Assembly (NCBI GenBank): GCA_024687205.1
Contig: JAILES010000060.1
Span: 1-51,426, forward strand
Origin: Lachnospiraceae bacterium
GTDB taxonomy: Bacteria > Bacillota > Clostridia > Lachnospirales > Lachnospiraceae
Length of the DNA stretch: 51,426 nt
Reading direction: 5' to 3'
Position numbers and translations under genes: made by a program. Below are positions 25,553 through 34,209 of the stretch, one piece after another. How positions within the stretch are numbered: the first letter of the stretch is position 1; the number at the start of each line of letters is the position of its first letter. The notes under the pieces were generated by a model that saw nothing but the letters and a program-made list of their open reading frames with translations, was not told the DNA's origin and searched no databases.

Positions 25553-26170
25553 TTGGGATACGATTTTGAACAGACACATGAACGTATATTAAAAAGTGCC
25601 GTTGAACACTTTAAAGCACGTGGTTTTTCAGGAGCTTCGATACGGCAGATCTGTAAAGATGCGGGAGTAACGAACGGTGCATTTTATGCTCATTTTGAAA
25701 GTAAGGAAGATCTGTTTGATAAGATTGTCGAGCCCGTTCTGGAGGGTTTACAGGATCTGTACACAACGGAGAATGAGCAGTATTTTGGTATTCACTCAGC
25801 CAAAGAAGCTAACAGTGTATTAAAACAGACATTTTCTTCTAATACACTTCTGATCAATTATCTGTATCAACATGCGGAGATATTCTTGTTACTTCTTACG
25901 GCAGGAGCCGGAACAAAATATGAAGATTATTCTGAAAAACTTGCTGAGCTTGAATCAGAAAATACAATGATCTTTTTGGAAAAATGCCGTCCGTTTGTTA
26001 AACATCCGGAGAATATTACAGCAGGCGTTGTAAAGCGCATGAGTTATTTTGCCATATCTGCTGTTTTTGATAGTTTTGTAAATGGTATGACTGAGGAAGA
26101 AACCATCAGAGAGACTTACCTGGCTTCATCTTTTTGCATTGCCGGAATGAAGAGTATCGTAGGGTTATAA
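25553..26170 (+). CDS. TetR/AcrR family transcriptional regulator
   Basis: 205 residues with a TTG start (GGGAG 7 bases before). The helix-turn-helix is A-S-I-R-Q-I-C-K-D-A-G-V-T-N-G-A-F-Y-A-H-F (about residues 25-45). The C-terminal domain resembles those of the TetR proteins at 29911 and 43537 (A-(G/Q)-(G/S)-x-K-Y-E-x-Y/K). It is upstream of and in line with ABC pair 2, separated by a terminator and a GTTAGC-type operator. Confidence 0.88.
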   Translation: MGYDFEQTHERILKSAVEHFKARGFSGASIRQICKDAGVTNGAFYAHFESKEDLFDKIVEPVLEGLQDLYTTENEQYFGIHSAKEANSVLKQTFSSNTLLINYLYQHAEIFLLLLTAGAGTKYEDYSEKLAELESENTMIFLEKCRPFVKHPENITAGVVKRMSYFAISAVFDSFVNGMTEEETIRETYLASSFCIAGMKSIVGL

Positions 26171-26180
26171 GGTTAGTATC

Positions 26181-26209
26181 GGCCTGTTTATTGACAGGCC
26201 TTTATTATA
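26181..26209 (+). terminator. intrinsic terminator after tetR
   Basis: GGCCTGT (26181-26187)/ACAGGCC (26194-26200) followed by TTTATTATA. A half operator GGTTAG occurs just before it at 26171-26176. The TATTAT at 26203-26208 could also serve as a -10 for the next gene, 8 bases before the operator. Confidence 0.7.
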
Positions 26210-26216
26210 CACAAAG

Positions 26217-26232
26217 GTTAGCAAATGCTAAC
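26217..26232 (+). promoter_or_regulatory. GTTAGC-type operator before ABC pair 2
   Basis: GTTAGC-AAAT-GCTAAC, flanked by G and C, extends to perfect 8-base arms (GGTTAGCA/TGCTAACC). It lies between the tetR terminator and the ribosome site AAGGAGG of ABC pair 2. Confidence 0.75.
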
Positions 26233-26260
26233 CATGATAAGGAGGATAAAGATCAAAAAA

Positions 26261-28015
26261 ATGGAAACTGAAAAAAAGAAAAAAGGAACTCTTGCATGGG
26301 TTCTGGAATTTGCGGGAATGAACAGAAACGCCTATCTGATAAGCGTTATTATGGCTATACTGAGTGTTATAGCCGGTTTCTTGCCGTACCTGTTTGTGGC
26401 AAAAACGATAAGTGCATTGATAGGCGGAAACAGGGATATGCAGTATTATCTGACACAGTGCGGATGTATGGCTGTATGCTGGCTTATAAACCGTTTGTTT
26501 CACAGTATATCAACAACAATGTCCCACAAAGCAACATTTGGCGTGCTGGCGGAGATCAGAAGAAGATTAACAAAGAAGTTGAGTAAAATGCCCTTAGGCG
26601 ATGTATTGGACGATGCATCCGGATCGTATAAAAACATTATCGTTGAACGCGTCGATTCAGTAGAAACTACACTGGCTCATGTAATACCCGAAGTGATATC
26701 CAATGCAATAGTGCCTGTCGGTATTCTTGTATTGATGTTTAAAATCGACTGGAGACTGACTCTTTTGGCGCTTATAAGTGTTCCTGTCGGAATGATCTTC
26801 TACTGTCTCATGATGGTAGGTGCAACCGAAAGCTTTCATAATACCATAGATAAGACTAAGGCATTAAATGATACGGCGGTCGAGTATATAAACGGTATCG
26901 AAGTGATCAAGGCCTTCGGCAAGACCAAAACATCTTATGAAAAGTTTATTAAAGCTGCAAAAGAAGGTGCTGACTGTTTTATTGAATGGATGAGAAGATG
27001 TAATATTGTACAGAATTTTGCCATGGCGCTTCTGCCTGCCCAGCTTCTTACACTTCTTCCGTTCTCAGCCTGGTTTTATATGACCGGACGAGTGGATGGC
27101 GCGGATGCTCTTTTATTGATAATCCTGGCGCTTGGACTGGTATCACCCTTTATGGTAGTAGCGGGACATTTGGATAATATCGGCAAGATGAGCGCCATTA
27201 TCGGAGAAGTCACAAGCATATTGGAAAAGAAGGAAATGGATCGTCCTGATAAGATGAGGATTGCCCCGCAGGGTTCGGAGATAGTATTCAGGAATGTTCA
27301 TTTCGGTTATAAGGAACAGGAAGTGCTTCATGGTATTGATTTGACAATAAAAGAAGGTACCGTAAATGCACTGGTCGGTCCTTCAGGATCCGGTAAATCT
27401 ACCATTGCCAAACTGATAGCTTCTTTCTGGGATGCAGACAGCGGGGAAATAGATTACGGCGGTGTAAATATAAAGGATATTCCGCTTGACGAATACAACA
27501 AGTATATAGCTTATGTATCGCAGGATAATTATCTGTTTGATGAAACGGTAATGGAGAATATCCGAATGGGTCGTCCCGGTGCAACGGATGAGGATGTGAT
27601 AAATGCGGCAAAAGCATGCGGATGTCATGATTTTATAATGCAGCTGGAAAAAGGCTACAATACCATTGCCGGAGGTGCCGGCGGACATTTATCCGGAGGT
27701 GAACGGCAAAGGATCAGTATCGCCAGGGCTATGCTTAAAAATGCGCCGGTTGTGATTCTGGATGAGGCTACAGCCTATACCGATCCGGAAAACGAAGCAC
27801 TTGTACAGCGCAGCGTTGCCAAACTGGTCAAAGGAAAGACTCTTATTGTTATCGCGCATCGTCTTTCAACTATCGTCAGTGCGGATCAGATAATCGTGAT
27901 CAACGACGGCGGGGTGGAAGCTGTCGGGACACAGGAAGAACTGCTGGATGATTGTACACTGTATAGTGATATGTGGAATGCCCATGTATCATACAGAGAT
28001 TCGGAGGTGGCGTGA
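26261..28015 (+). CDS. exporter-fold ABC transporter, fused domains (pair 2, first subunit)
   Basis: 584 residues from the ATG at 26261, which aligns with the M-E-x-K-K start of the pair 1 protein. AAGGAGG is 15 bases upstream, further than usual, and earlier in-frame ATGs at 26225 and 26234 lie in or beside the operator, so the exact start is uncertain. A six-helix membrane domain is followed by Walker A G-P-S-G-S-G-K-S-T (about 373), signature L-S-G-G-E-R-Q-R, Walker B V-V-I-L-D-E and D-loop A-Y-T-D. It forms a pair with the next gene, whose ATG overlaps its stop. Confidence 0.9.
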   Translation: METEKKKKGTLAWVLEFAGMNRNAYLISVIMAILSVIAGFLPYLFVAKTISALIGGNRDMQYYLTQCGCMAVCWLINRLFHSISTTMSHKATFGVLAEIRRRLTKKLSKMPLGDVLDDASGSYKNIIVERVDSVETTLAHVIPEVISNAIVPVGILVLMFKIDWRLTLLALISVPVGMIFYCLMMVGATESFHNTIDKTKALNDTAVEYINGIEVIKAFGKTKTSYEKFIKAAKEGADCFIEWMRRCNIVQNFAMALLPAQLLTLLPFSAWFYMTGRVDGADALLLIILALGLVSPFMVVAGHLDNIGKMSAIIGEVTSILEKKEMDRPDKMRIAPQGSEIVFRNVHFGYKEQEVLHGIDLTIKEGTVNALVGPSGSGKSTIAKLIASFWDADSGEIDYGGVNIKDIPLDEYNKYIAYVSQDNYLFDETVMENIRMGRPGATDEDVINAAKACGCHDFIMQLEKGYNTIAGGAGGHLSGGERQRISIARAMLKNAPVVILDEATAYTDPENEALVQRSVAKLVKGKTLIVIAHRLSTIVSADQIIVINDGGVEAVGTQEELLDDCTLYSDMWNAHVSYRDSEVA

Positions 28016-29751
28016 TGTTTCAGACTCTCAGTAAGTATTTTGGATTTTGCAATGAACGGAATCGTAGAAAATTATATACTGCTATGTTTCTTGGTGTATT
28101 TAAAGCAATATTTGCAGCTTTTCGTATTCCTGCGATAGCAGTCATACTGCAAGGTATACTTAATAATGATATGAGCATGAGGAATGTTTGGATTTCCCTG
28201 GCCATAATGGGAGCTTCCGTTCTGGGGCAGATCCTGGTAGGGTTAAAAACTACCATGCTTCAGACAGAAGGCGGATATAATACCTGCAGCGCTAAGCGTA
28301 TAGAGATAGCAGAACATTTAAGATACCTTCCAATGGGCTTCTTTAATGCGAACAGTCTCGGAAGGATAACTAATATCACAACGAATACTATGGAAATGCT
28401 TGCCGATGTTGCAACCCTTGTGATCATGATCTCCACACAGGGTATCATCACTACAGCAGTGATCTTTGTATGTATGCTGATCTTTGATGTTCGTATAGCA
28501 TTGATATTGCTGGCAGGATTTTGTCTGTTTTCATTCTTTAATGCAATGATGCAGAAGGCAACCCTTCCGGTTGCCCCCAGGAAATCACGTGCAGACGAAA
28601 GCCTGGTGGTTGCAGTCATTGAATATATACAGGGCATTGCCGAAGTAAAGAATTTTAATCTGACAGATAAAACAGCCGGAAAGCTTGAGTCTGCGATCAA
28701 AGAAAAACAGGCTGCGGATACAAAACTGGAGTATACGGTAATCCCTTTCATGTTTTTACAGGGGCTTACAACAAAACTTACCGGCGTATTAATGGCTCTG
28801 GCATCGATATACTTCTGTATAAACGGGAGTATGCCGCTTTTATATGCGATATTGATGATAATATCTTCATTTATGGTATATGAGAGCCTGGATCTGATGG
28901 GCGGATTTTCGGCCCTTATGCGAAATGTGGATATAGTAGTAAGCCAGGCAAATGAAGTACTTTCAATTCCTCCCATGGATATTGATGGAGAAGATATCAT
29001 ACCGCAGAAGATGGATATAGAATTGAAAAACGTTTCTTTTGCATATGAAGACAAAACCATAATCGATAATATATCGGTTAAGATCCCGGGGAATACCACA
29101 ACAGCGATAGTAGGACCGTCAGGAGGAGGAAAGACAACACTTACAAATCTAATGGCAAGATTCTGGGATGTAGGAAGCGGAGAAGTACTTTTGGGTGGAC
29201 GTAATGTAAAGGAATACAGTTTCGATTCTTTGATGAAAAACTTCAGTTTTGTATTCCAGCGGGTATATCTTTTTGAAGACACCATAGCAAACAATATCCG
29301 CTTCGGTGAGCCGGATGCGCCGATTGAAAAGGTAATTGAAGCTGCAAAAAAAGCAAGGTGTCATGACTTTATCATGAGTCTTCCGGAAGGATACGATACC
29401 GTTATAGGGGAAGGTGGCGCATCTCTTTCAGGAGGGGAAAAGCAGCGCATATCGATTGCCAGGGCGATAATGAAGGATGCCCCGATAATCATCCTGGATG
29501 AAGCGACAGCCAATGTAGATCCGGAAAATGAAGCTGAACTGTCAAAAGCGATCGCGGAACTGACAAAAAATAAGACTATCATAATGATCGCGCACAGGTT
29601 AAAGACCGTGAGAGATGCTGATCAGATCCTTGTGGTGTCCAACGGAAAGATCACACAAAGGGGTACACATGAAGAGTTGATGGCTACAGATGGAATCTAT
29701 AAAGATTTTGTTTCAGAAAGAAAAGAAGCAGTATCCTGGAAGATAGCGTAA
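28015..29751 (+). CDS. exporter-fold ABC transporter, fused domains (pair 2, second subunit)
   Basis: 578 residues from the ATG at 28015, which shares one base with the preceding TGA and has GGAGGTGG 7 bases before. Six-helix membrane domain; Walker A G-P-S-G-G-G-K-T-T (about 367), signature L-S-G-G-E-K-Q-R, Walker B I-I-I-L-D-E, D-loop A-N-V-D. Its P-M-G-F-F-N-A coupling region and NBD order resemble the second subunits of the other pairs (P-M-G-Y-F in pair 3). Confidence 0.9.
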   Translation: MFQTLSKYFGFCNERNRRKLYTAMFLGVFKAIFAAFRIPAIAVILQGILNNDMSMRNVWISLAIMGASVLGQILVGLKTTMLQTEGGYNTCSAKRIEIAEHLRYLPMGFFNANSLGRITNITTNTMEMLADVATLVIMISTQGIITTAVIFVCMLIFDVRIALILLAGFCLFSFFNAMMQKATLPVAPRKSRADESLVVAVIEYIQGIAEVKNFNLTDKTAGKLESAIKEKQAADTKLEYTVIPFMFLQGLTTKLTGVLMALASIYFCINGSMPLLYAILMIISSFMVYESLDLMGGFSALMRNVDIVVSQANEVLSIPPMDIDGEDIIPQKMDIELKNVSFAYEDKTIIDNISVKIPGNTTTAIVGPSGGGKTTLTNLMARFWDVGSGEVLLGGRNVKEYSFDSLMKNFSFVFQRVYLFEDTIANNIRFGEPDAPIEKVIEAAKKARCHDFIMSLPEGYDTVIGEGGASLSGGEKQRISIARAIMKDAPIIILDEATANVDPENEAELSKAIAELTKNKTIIMIAHRLKTVRDADQILVVSNGKITQRGTHEELMATDGIYKDFVSERKEAVSWKIA

Positions 29752-29773
29752 GTAACAAAATAAATAGTCAGAG

Positions 29774-29809
29774 AAAATCGGCAGTATTAAAAAGCTGTCG
29801 ATTTTTATA
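29774..29809 (+). terminator. intrinsic terminator
   Basis: AAAATCGGCAG / CTGTCGATTTTT (one G-T pair) around an A-rich loop with the T-run in the stem end, after ABC pair 2. Confidence 0.75.
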
Positions 29810-29831
29810 AATGAGGAAATTTAAAACAGGG

Positions 29832-29882
29832 TTGACATTTTGATAGGTGAGTGATAAATTGATTACCGATAAACAGATTATC
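29832..29882 (+). promoter_or_regulatory. tetR promoter with a weak candidate operator
   Basis: TTGACA (29832-29837), 17 bases, TAAATT (29855-29860). GATAA-N5-TTATC at 29868-29882 is the only palindrome near the start point and is weaker than the other TetR sites in the window. Confidence 0.55.
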
Positions 29883-29910
29883 AGTACATAAAATGTCTTA
29901 TGAGGAAAAA

Positions 29911-30525
29911 ATGTCAGTACGTGATATAAGTATTGATCCGCGGCTGTTGAAGAGCGCACGTGATGAATTTTTAAAGCAGGGTTTTATCAAGGCAGAGCTA
30001 AAGACTATCTGCGAGAATGCCGGTGTGACTACAGGCGCGGTATATAAACGCTATAAGGGAAAAGAGGAACTGTTCTGTGCAGTGGTACAGGAGACAGTTG
30101 ATACGCTGAAGGCATATGTGGAAAACAACACAGCACCTTCACTTAAAGATATGAGTGATGATGAGATGCGCTATGTCTGGAGCATGAGGGAGGATAGTAT
30201 GCTTGGATTGTTCCGCATTCTCTGGAAGGTAAGAGAGGGTTTCGTTCTTCTGCTGGAAAAATCCGCCGGAACCATATACGAAAATTATCGGCACGAGTTT
30301 GCGCTTCATCTGACAGAGCTGAATATGAAGTACTATAGTGAACTTAAGAGTAGGGGAATGGTAAAAGGAGAGATCAGTAAAGCAGAAATGCATGTGTTGA
30401 GTACATCATTCTGGGAGTCGATCTGTGAGCCTTTTGTACACAAAATGAGCTGGAAGGAAATAGAAGAGCACTGCCGTATCCTGTGCAGGTACTTCGACTG
30501 GAGCAAGGCAATAGGGCTGAAATAA
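29911..30525 (+). CDS. TetR/AcrR family transcriptional regulator
   Basis: 204 residues from the ATG at 29911, preferred because GAGG lies 6 bases before it; an ATG at 29893 has no ribosome site. The helix-turn-helix is A-E-L-K-T-I-C-E-N-A-G-V-T-T-G-A-V-Y-K-R-Y (about residues 23-43). Its C-terminal domain has S-A-G-T-I-Y-E-N-Y, similar to the regulators at 25553 and 43537. It is placed before ABC pair 3 on the same strand and is its probable local regulator. Confidence 0.88.
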   Translation: MSVRDISIDPRLLKSARDEFLKQGFIKAELKTICENAGVTTGAVYKRYKGKEELFCAVVQETVDTLKAYVENNTAPSLKDMSDDEMRYVWSMREDSMLGLFRILWKVREGFVLLLEKSAGTIYENYRHEFALHLTELNMKYYSELKSRGMVKGEISKAEMHVLSTSFWESICEPFVHKMSWKEIEEHCRILCRYFDWSKAIGLK

Positions 30526-30537
30526 AAAATGTTCTTA

Positions 30538-30588
30538 ATGCCGTCTTATGACGGCATAAAAAACAACTTTAGGTTAGCAAATGCTAAC
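30538..30588 (+). promoter_or_regulatory. hairpin plus GTTAGC-type operator before ABC pair 3
   Basis: ATGCCGTC (30538-30545)/GACGGCAT (30550-30557) forms an eight-pair stem with a TTAT loop, followed by A-residues rather than T, so it is not a standard terminator. Operator GTTAGC-AAAT-GCTAAC at 30573-30588 is identical to that before ABC pair 2. No convincing separate promoter is seen, so the unit may read through from tetR. Confidence 0.65.
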
Positions 30589-30609
30589 GAAGAAGAGGAG
30601 GAAGAAAAA

Positions 30610-32343
30610 GTGTTAAAAAAAGTAGCTCCCTATATGGGAGAGTACAGGAAGTACACGGTATGGGCTGCGATACTGATGACTCTAGGTATTGTGGCAAATG
30701 TATTGCCGTATTTCTTCCTGTACCAGATCATTTCGCCTTTGACCAGAGGTGAGCAGATTGATGCTTCATATATACTGGTAAGGGTGATCGCTGTAGCTGT
30801 TTGTGAGATCTTATTTTCTATACTGTATGTACAGGGACTTACGTTTTCACATATCGGTGCATATAATACCCTGAAAAACCTGCGTATCTCGCTGAAGGCA
30901 AAATTGGAGAAGCAGCCTCTCGGAAATATCCAGGAACTCGGAACAGGACGTATCAAAAAAGTATTTACGGATGATATTGATCAGATAGAACTTCTGCTTG
31001 CACATGCAATTCCGGAGGGGATTGCAAATATACTGATCCCGATTATCATAATCGTGCTTATGTTTATTACAAGCTGGAGGCTGGGGCTTTTATCACTGGT
31101 ACCGTTGGTTGTCGGAATGTTTGCCATGGGCATGATGATGAAATCCGGAATGGAGAAAATGAATGATTATTACGAGTCAGCTGCAAGGATGAACAATACG
31201 ATCATCGAGTATGTAAATGGTATGGAGGTTGTTAAAGTATTTAACAAAGACGGGGATTCTTATAAACGTTTTGGTGATGTGGTAAGAAGTTATCGGGATT
31301 TTACTTTAGACTGGTATAAGGTATGTTGGCCGTGGATGGCAATATATACGAGTGTTCTGCCCTGTCTTGTATTATTGATGCTGCCATTCGGATCGATGAT
31401 GGTGCTGGGCGGAACAATAGCACTTGATAAGATGATCCTGGTATTCTGTATGTCTTTTGCTGTCGGACCTTCCGTGTTGAAAGCACTGAACTTTGCAGGA
31501 AAGTTCCCTCAGCTGGATTATAAGATCACCGAGCTTGAAAAAATGATGGATCATCCTCCCATCAAAGAAGGAACAGCTGCATTTAAGGGAAACAGCCTGG
31601 ATGTTGAGTTTAAGGATGTTCATTTCGGATATGAGGATAAGGAAGTGATCCATGGCGTGGATCTTTCATTTAAACAGGGAACCACAACTGCTCTGGTGGG
31701 TGAATCAGGCAGCGGTAAATCAACACTGGCAAAGCTGCTGGTACATTATTACGATCTGAATTCGGGGAGTATAACGATAGGTGGTCAGGATATCACCGAT
31801 ATGTCATTGGAAGCATTAAATGATCAGGTGGCATTTGTTTCTCAGGAGCAGTTTCTGTTTAACACAAGTCTTTATGAAAATATCCTGATAGGAAAGCCCG
31901 GAGCTACAAGGGCTGAAGTCCTGGAGGCGGCGCAGCGTGCACAGTGCAACGAATTTTTGGAAAGACTGCCTGATGGTATCGAAACTCAGGCAGGAGACGG
32001 AGGAAAACAATTGTCGGGAGGAGAACGTCAGAGGATATCTCTTGCCCGAGCTATACTCAAGAATGCACCGATAATCGTGCTTGATGAGGCTACAGCATTT
32101 ATGGATCCGGAGAATGAAGAAAAGATGAATGCAGCACTTGATGAGATAATCAAGGATAAAACCGTACTTGTGATCGCACACAGGCTTTCAACGATAATGA
32201 ATGCTGACAAGATCTGTGTAATGAAGGAAGGTAAATGCATAGCAGCCGACACACATGACCGGTTACTTGAAAGCTGTCCTGAGTATAAAAAACTCTGGGA
32301 TGCATCGGTTTCGGCAAGTACGTGGAAGATCAAGGAGGTGTAG
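30610..32343 (+). CDS. exporter-fold ABC transporter, fused domains (pair 3, first subunit)
   Basis: 577 residues from the GTG at 30610, chosen because GAGGAGG is 8 bases before it; longer reading to 30529 would run through the operator. Walker A is G-E-S-G-S-G-K-S-T (about 364), signature L-S-G-G-E-R-Q-R-I-S-L, Walker B I-I-V-L-D-E, D-loop A-F-M-D. The membrane domain has six helices, with the typical E-Y-V-N-G-M-E-V-V-K-V-F coupling segment. It is one half of a heterodimer with the next gene. Confidence 0.9.
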   Translation: MLKKVAPYMGEYRKYTVWAAILMTLGIVANVLPYFFLYQIISPLTRGEQIDASYILVRVIAVAVCEILFSILYVQGLTFSHIGAYNTLKNLRISLKAKLEKQPLGNIQELGTGRIKKVFTDDIDQIELLLAHAIPEGIANILIPIIIIVLMFITSWRLGLLSLVPLVVGMFAMGMMMKSGMEKMNDYYESAARMNNTIIEYVNGMEVVKVFNKDGDSYKRFGDVVRSYRDFTLDWYKVCWPWMAIYTSVLPCLVLLMLPFGSMMVLGGTIALDKMILVFCMSFAVGPSVLKALNFAGKFPQLDYKITELEKMMDHPPIKEGTAAFKGNSLDVEFKDVHFGYEDKEVIHGVDLSFKQGTTTALVGESGSGKSTLAKLLVHYYDLNSGSITIGGQDITDMSLEALNDQVAFVSQEQFLFNTSLYENILIGKPGATRAEVLEAAQRAQCNEFLERLPDGIETQAGDGGKQLSGGERQRISLARAILKNAPIIVLDEATAFMDPENEEKMNAALDEIIKDKTVLVIAHRLSTIMNADKICVMKEGKCIAADTHDRLLESCPEYKKLWDASVSASTWKIKEV

Positions 32344-32348
32344 AGGCT

Positions 32349-34076
32349 ATGTTAAAGATAATGCACAGACTCATCAATATGACCGGGAAATACAAAACAC
32401 GCATAAGGGCTTCATATATAACAGCATTCCTTAAAGGTATCATGATGAAAGCTCCTCTTATATTATGCTTCTTTTGCATCAGTTTATTTATGCAGAAGGA
32501 GATGGATGCGACGAAATGTCTTTACGTCGGAATCGCTGTACTTGTATGTGTTATTTTGGAGACGATATTTGAACATGCATCAAATGTCCTTCAGTCAGCA
32601 GCGGGGTATATGGTATTCGCCGATATGCGCTTAAAACTCGGTGATCATTTAAGAAAGCTTCCCATGGGGTATTTCACTGAAGGTAATATAGGAAAGATAA
32701 GCTCAGTACTGGCAACTGACATGGTATTTATCGAGGAAAACTGCATGGGCGTTCTTTCCGAACTTGTTACATTTATTATTTCACAGGGTCTGATGTGTGT
32801 AATGATGTTTGTGATGGATATAAGATTGGGACTTTTATCACTTTTAATAGTTGCGATTTTTATAGTCATAGGAAATCTTATGCTTAAGACGAATCAAAAG
32901 CATTCGTATATCAAGCAGGAGTGCAGTGAATCGCTGACTGAGGAAGTGCTGGATTTTGCAGAAGGTATCGCAATCATCAAATCATACAATATGCTTGGTG
33001 AAAGATCGAAGAAGCTTTCGGATGAATTTGAAAAAAGCTGTAAGGAAAGCATAGATTATGAGGTCGCATACGGTCCCTGGTCGAGGGCGCTTTATCTGAC
33101 ATTCGGCATAGGAACGGCGGCTGTTCTTGCTGTGAGTGCATATCTGTTTAATAAAGGAGCAATATCTGATATATATATGGTAGGTATGGCACTGTTTCTG
33201 TTTGATATGTTTGTAGCGATCAAGAGCTATTACGGCCAGATGGCAAGGCTTACGGTTACGGAAGCAAGCCTTAACAGGATAGAAGAGGTATTTGATGCAG
33301 AAGAACTGAAAGATGAAGGCAGGAAAAAGCTTGATGCAATTATTGCAGATAAATCCGATATAGCGGAGATCGAGTATGATGATGTAAGCTTCGGATATAC
33401 CGACAAGGATGTACTGAAAAATGTATCTTTCAGTATTAAGCAGGGAGAGATGACAGCACTGGTAGGTCCTTCGGGCGGAGGAAAATCAACGATTGCCTCA
33501 CTTCTTGCAAGATTCTGGGATATAAAGAGAGGACGCATACTTGTAAGAGGGGAAGATATAAGGGAAATATCATTAGGAAGTCTTATGGATCAGCTAAGTA
33601 TGGTATTTCAGCGAGTATATCTGTTTCAGGATACGGTCTATAATAATATTGCTATAAGCAGGCCGGAAGCGACTGAAGAAGAAGTATATGAAGCGGCAAA
33701 GAAGGCGAGGTGTTATGATTTTATCATGCAGCTGCCGGAAGGTTTCGATACTGTGATAGGTGAAGGAGGTGCTTCTCTTTCCGGAGGAGAGAAACAGAGG
33801 ATATCGATAGCAAGATGCATATTAAAAGATTCGCCCATTGTTATACTGGATGAAGCGACAGCGAGTGTTGATGCCGATAATGAAAGGGCGATACAGGAAG
33901 CTATATCGGAGCTGTGCAGAAATAAGACCCTTCTTGTTATCGCACACAGATTAAAAACCATCAGGGATGCGGACCAGATACTTGTGGTATCGGATGGGGA
34001 AATAACCGAACGCGGAGATCATGCATCTCTTATGGATAAAAACGGAACATATGCGCGTATGGTATCCATGCAGTGA
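32349..34076 (+). CDS. exporter-fold ABC transporter, fused domains (pair 3, second subunit)
   Basis: 575 residues from the ATG at 32349, 5 bases after the previous stop, with GGAGGTG upstream. Walker A G-P-S-G-G-G-K-S-T (about 373), signature L-S-G-G-E-K-Q-R, Walker B I-V-I-L-D-E, D-loop A-S-V-D. The NBD is very like that of pair 2 second subunit (Q-R-V-Y-L-F-x-D-T, A-R-C-x-D-F-I-M), which suggests duplication of the pair. Confidence 0.9.
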   Translation: MLKIMHRLINMTGKYKTRIRASYITAFLKGIMMKAPLILCFFCISLFMQKEMDATKCLYVGIAVLVCVILETIFEHASNVLQSAAGYMVFADMRLKLGDHLRKLPMGYFTEGNIGKISSVLATDMVFIEENCMGVLSELVTFIISQGLMCVMMFVMDIRLGLLSLLIVAIFIVIGNLMLKTNQKHSYIKQECSESLTEEVLDFAEGIAIIKSYNMLGERSKKLSDEFEKSCKESIDYEVAYGPWSRALYLTFGIGTAAVLAVSAYLFNKGAISDIYMVGMALFLFDMFVAIKSYYGQMARLTVTEASLNRIEEVFDAEELKDEGRKKLDAIIADKSDIAEIEYDDVSFGYTDKDVLKNVSFSIKQGEMTALVGPSGGGKSTIASLLARFWDIKRGRILVRGEDIREISLGSLMDQLSMVFQRVYLFQDTVYNNIAISRPEATEEEVYEAAKKARCYDFIMQLPEGFDTVIGEGGASLSGGEKQRISIARCILKDSPIVILDEATASVDADNERAIQEAISELCRNKTLLVIAHRLKTIRDADQILVVSDGEITERGDHASLMDKNGTYARMVSMQ

Positions 34077-34110
34077 CAAAACGTTAGCTAACAAAAAAGA
34101 CATATGTTTA

Positions 34111-34147
34111 AAGATCCATTTTCGCAGGTCAAAATGGATCTTTTTTC
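34111..34147 (+). terminator. strong intrinsic terminator
   Basis: Twelve-pair stem AAGATCCATTTT (34111-34122)/AAAATGGATCTT (34131-34142) followed by TTTTC, closing ABC pair 3. Confidence 0.85.
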
Positions 34148-34209
34148 TTGAAAAGTAAAGAATATTTGTATAAAATGACATAGTTACATATTTGCATAGG
34201 TGAGAGATC

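Noticed and set aside
26191..26208. TTGACA followed by TATTAT as a promoter for ABC pair 2
   Set aside because: The spacer is only 6 bases and TTGACA lies in the terminator hairpin. TATTAT alone may still act as a -10 with another -35.
28260..29294. 344-codon open frame on the minus strand
   Set aside because: It lies fully antisense to the pair 2 second-subunit ABC gene, whose domains and motifs are intact. The long frame is a by-product of codon use.
34083..34092. GTTAGCTAAC, a further copy of the common operator
   Set aside because: It has no 4-base centre, lies just after the end of ABC pair 3 and before its terminator, and has no promoter beside it. It may be a collapsed relic or chance.
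34148..34209. yybP-ykoY manganese riboswitch before the MntP-ZIP gene
   Set aside because: The gap between terminator and start is about 60 bases and shows none of the conserved stems or loops.
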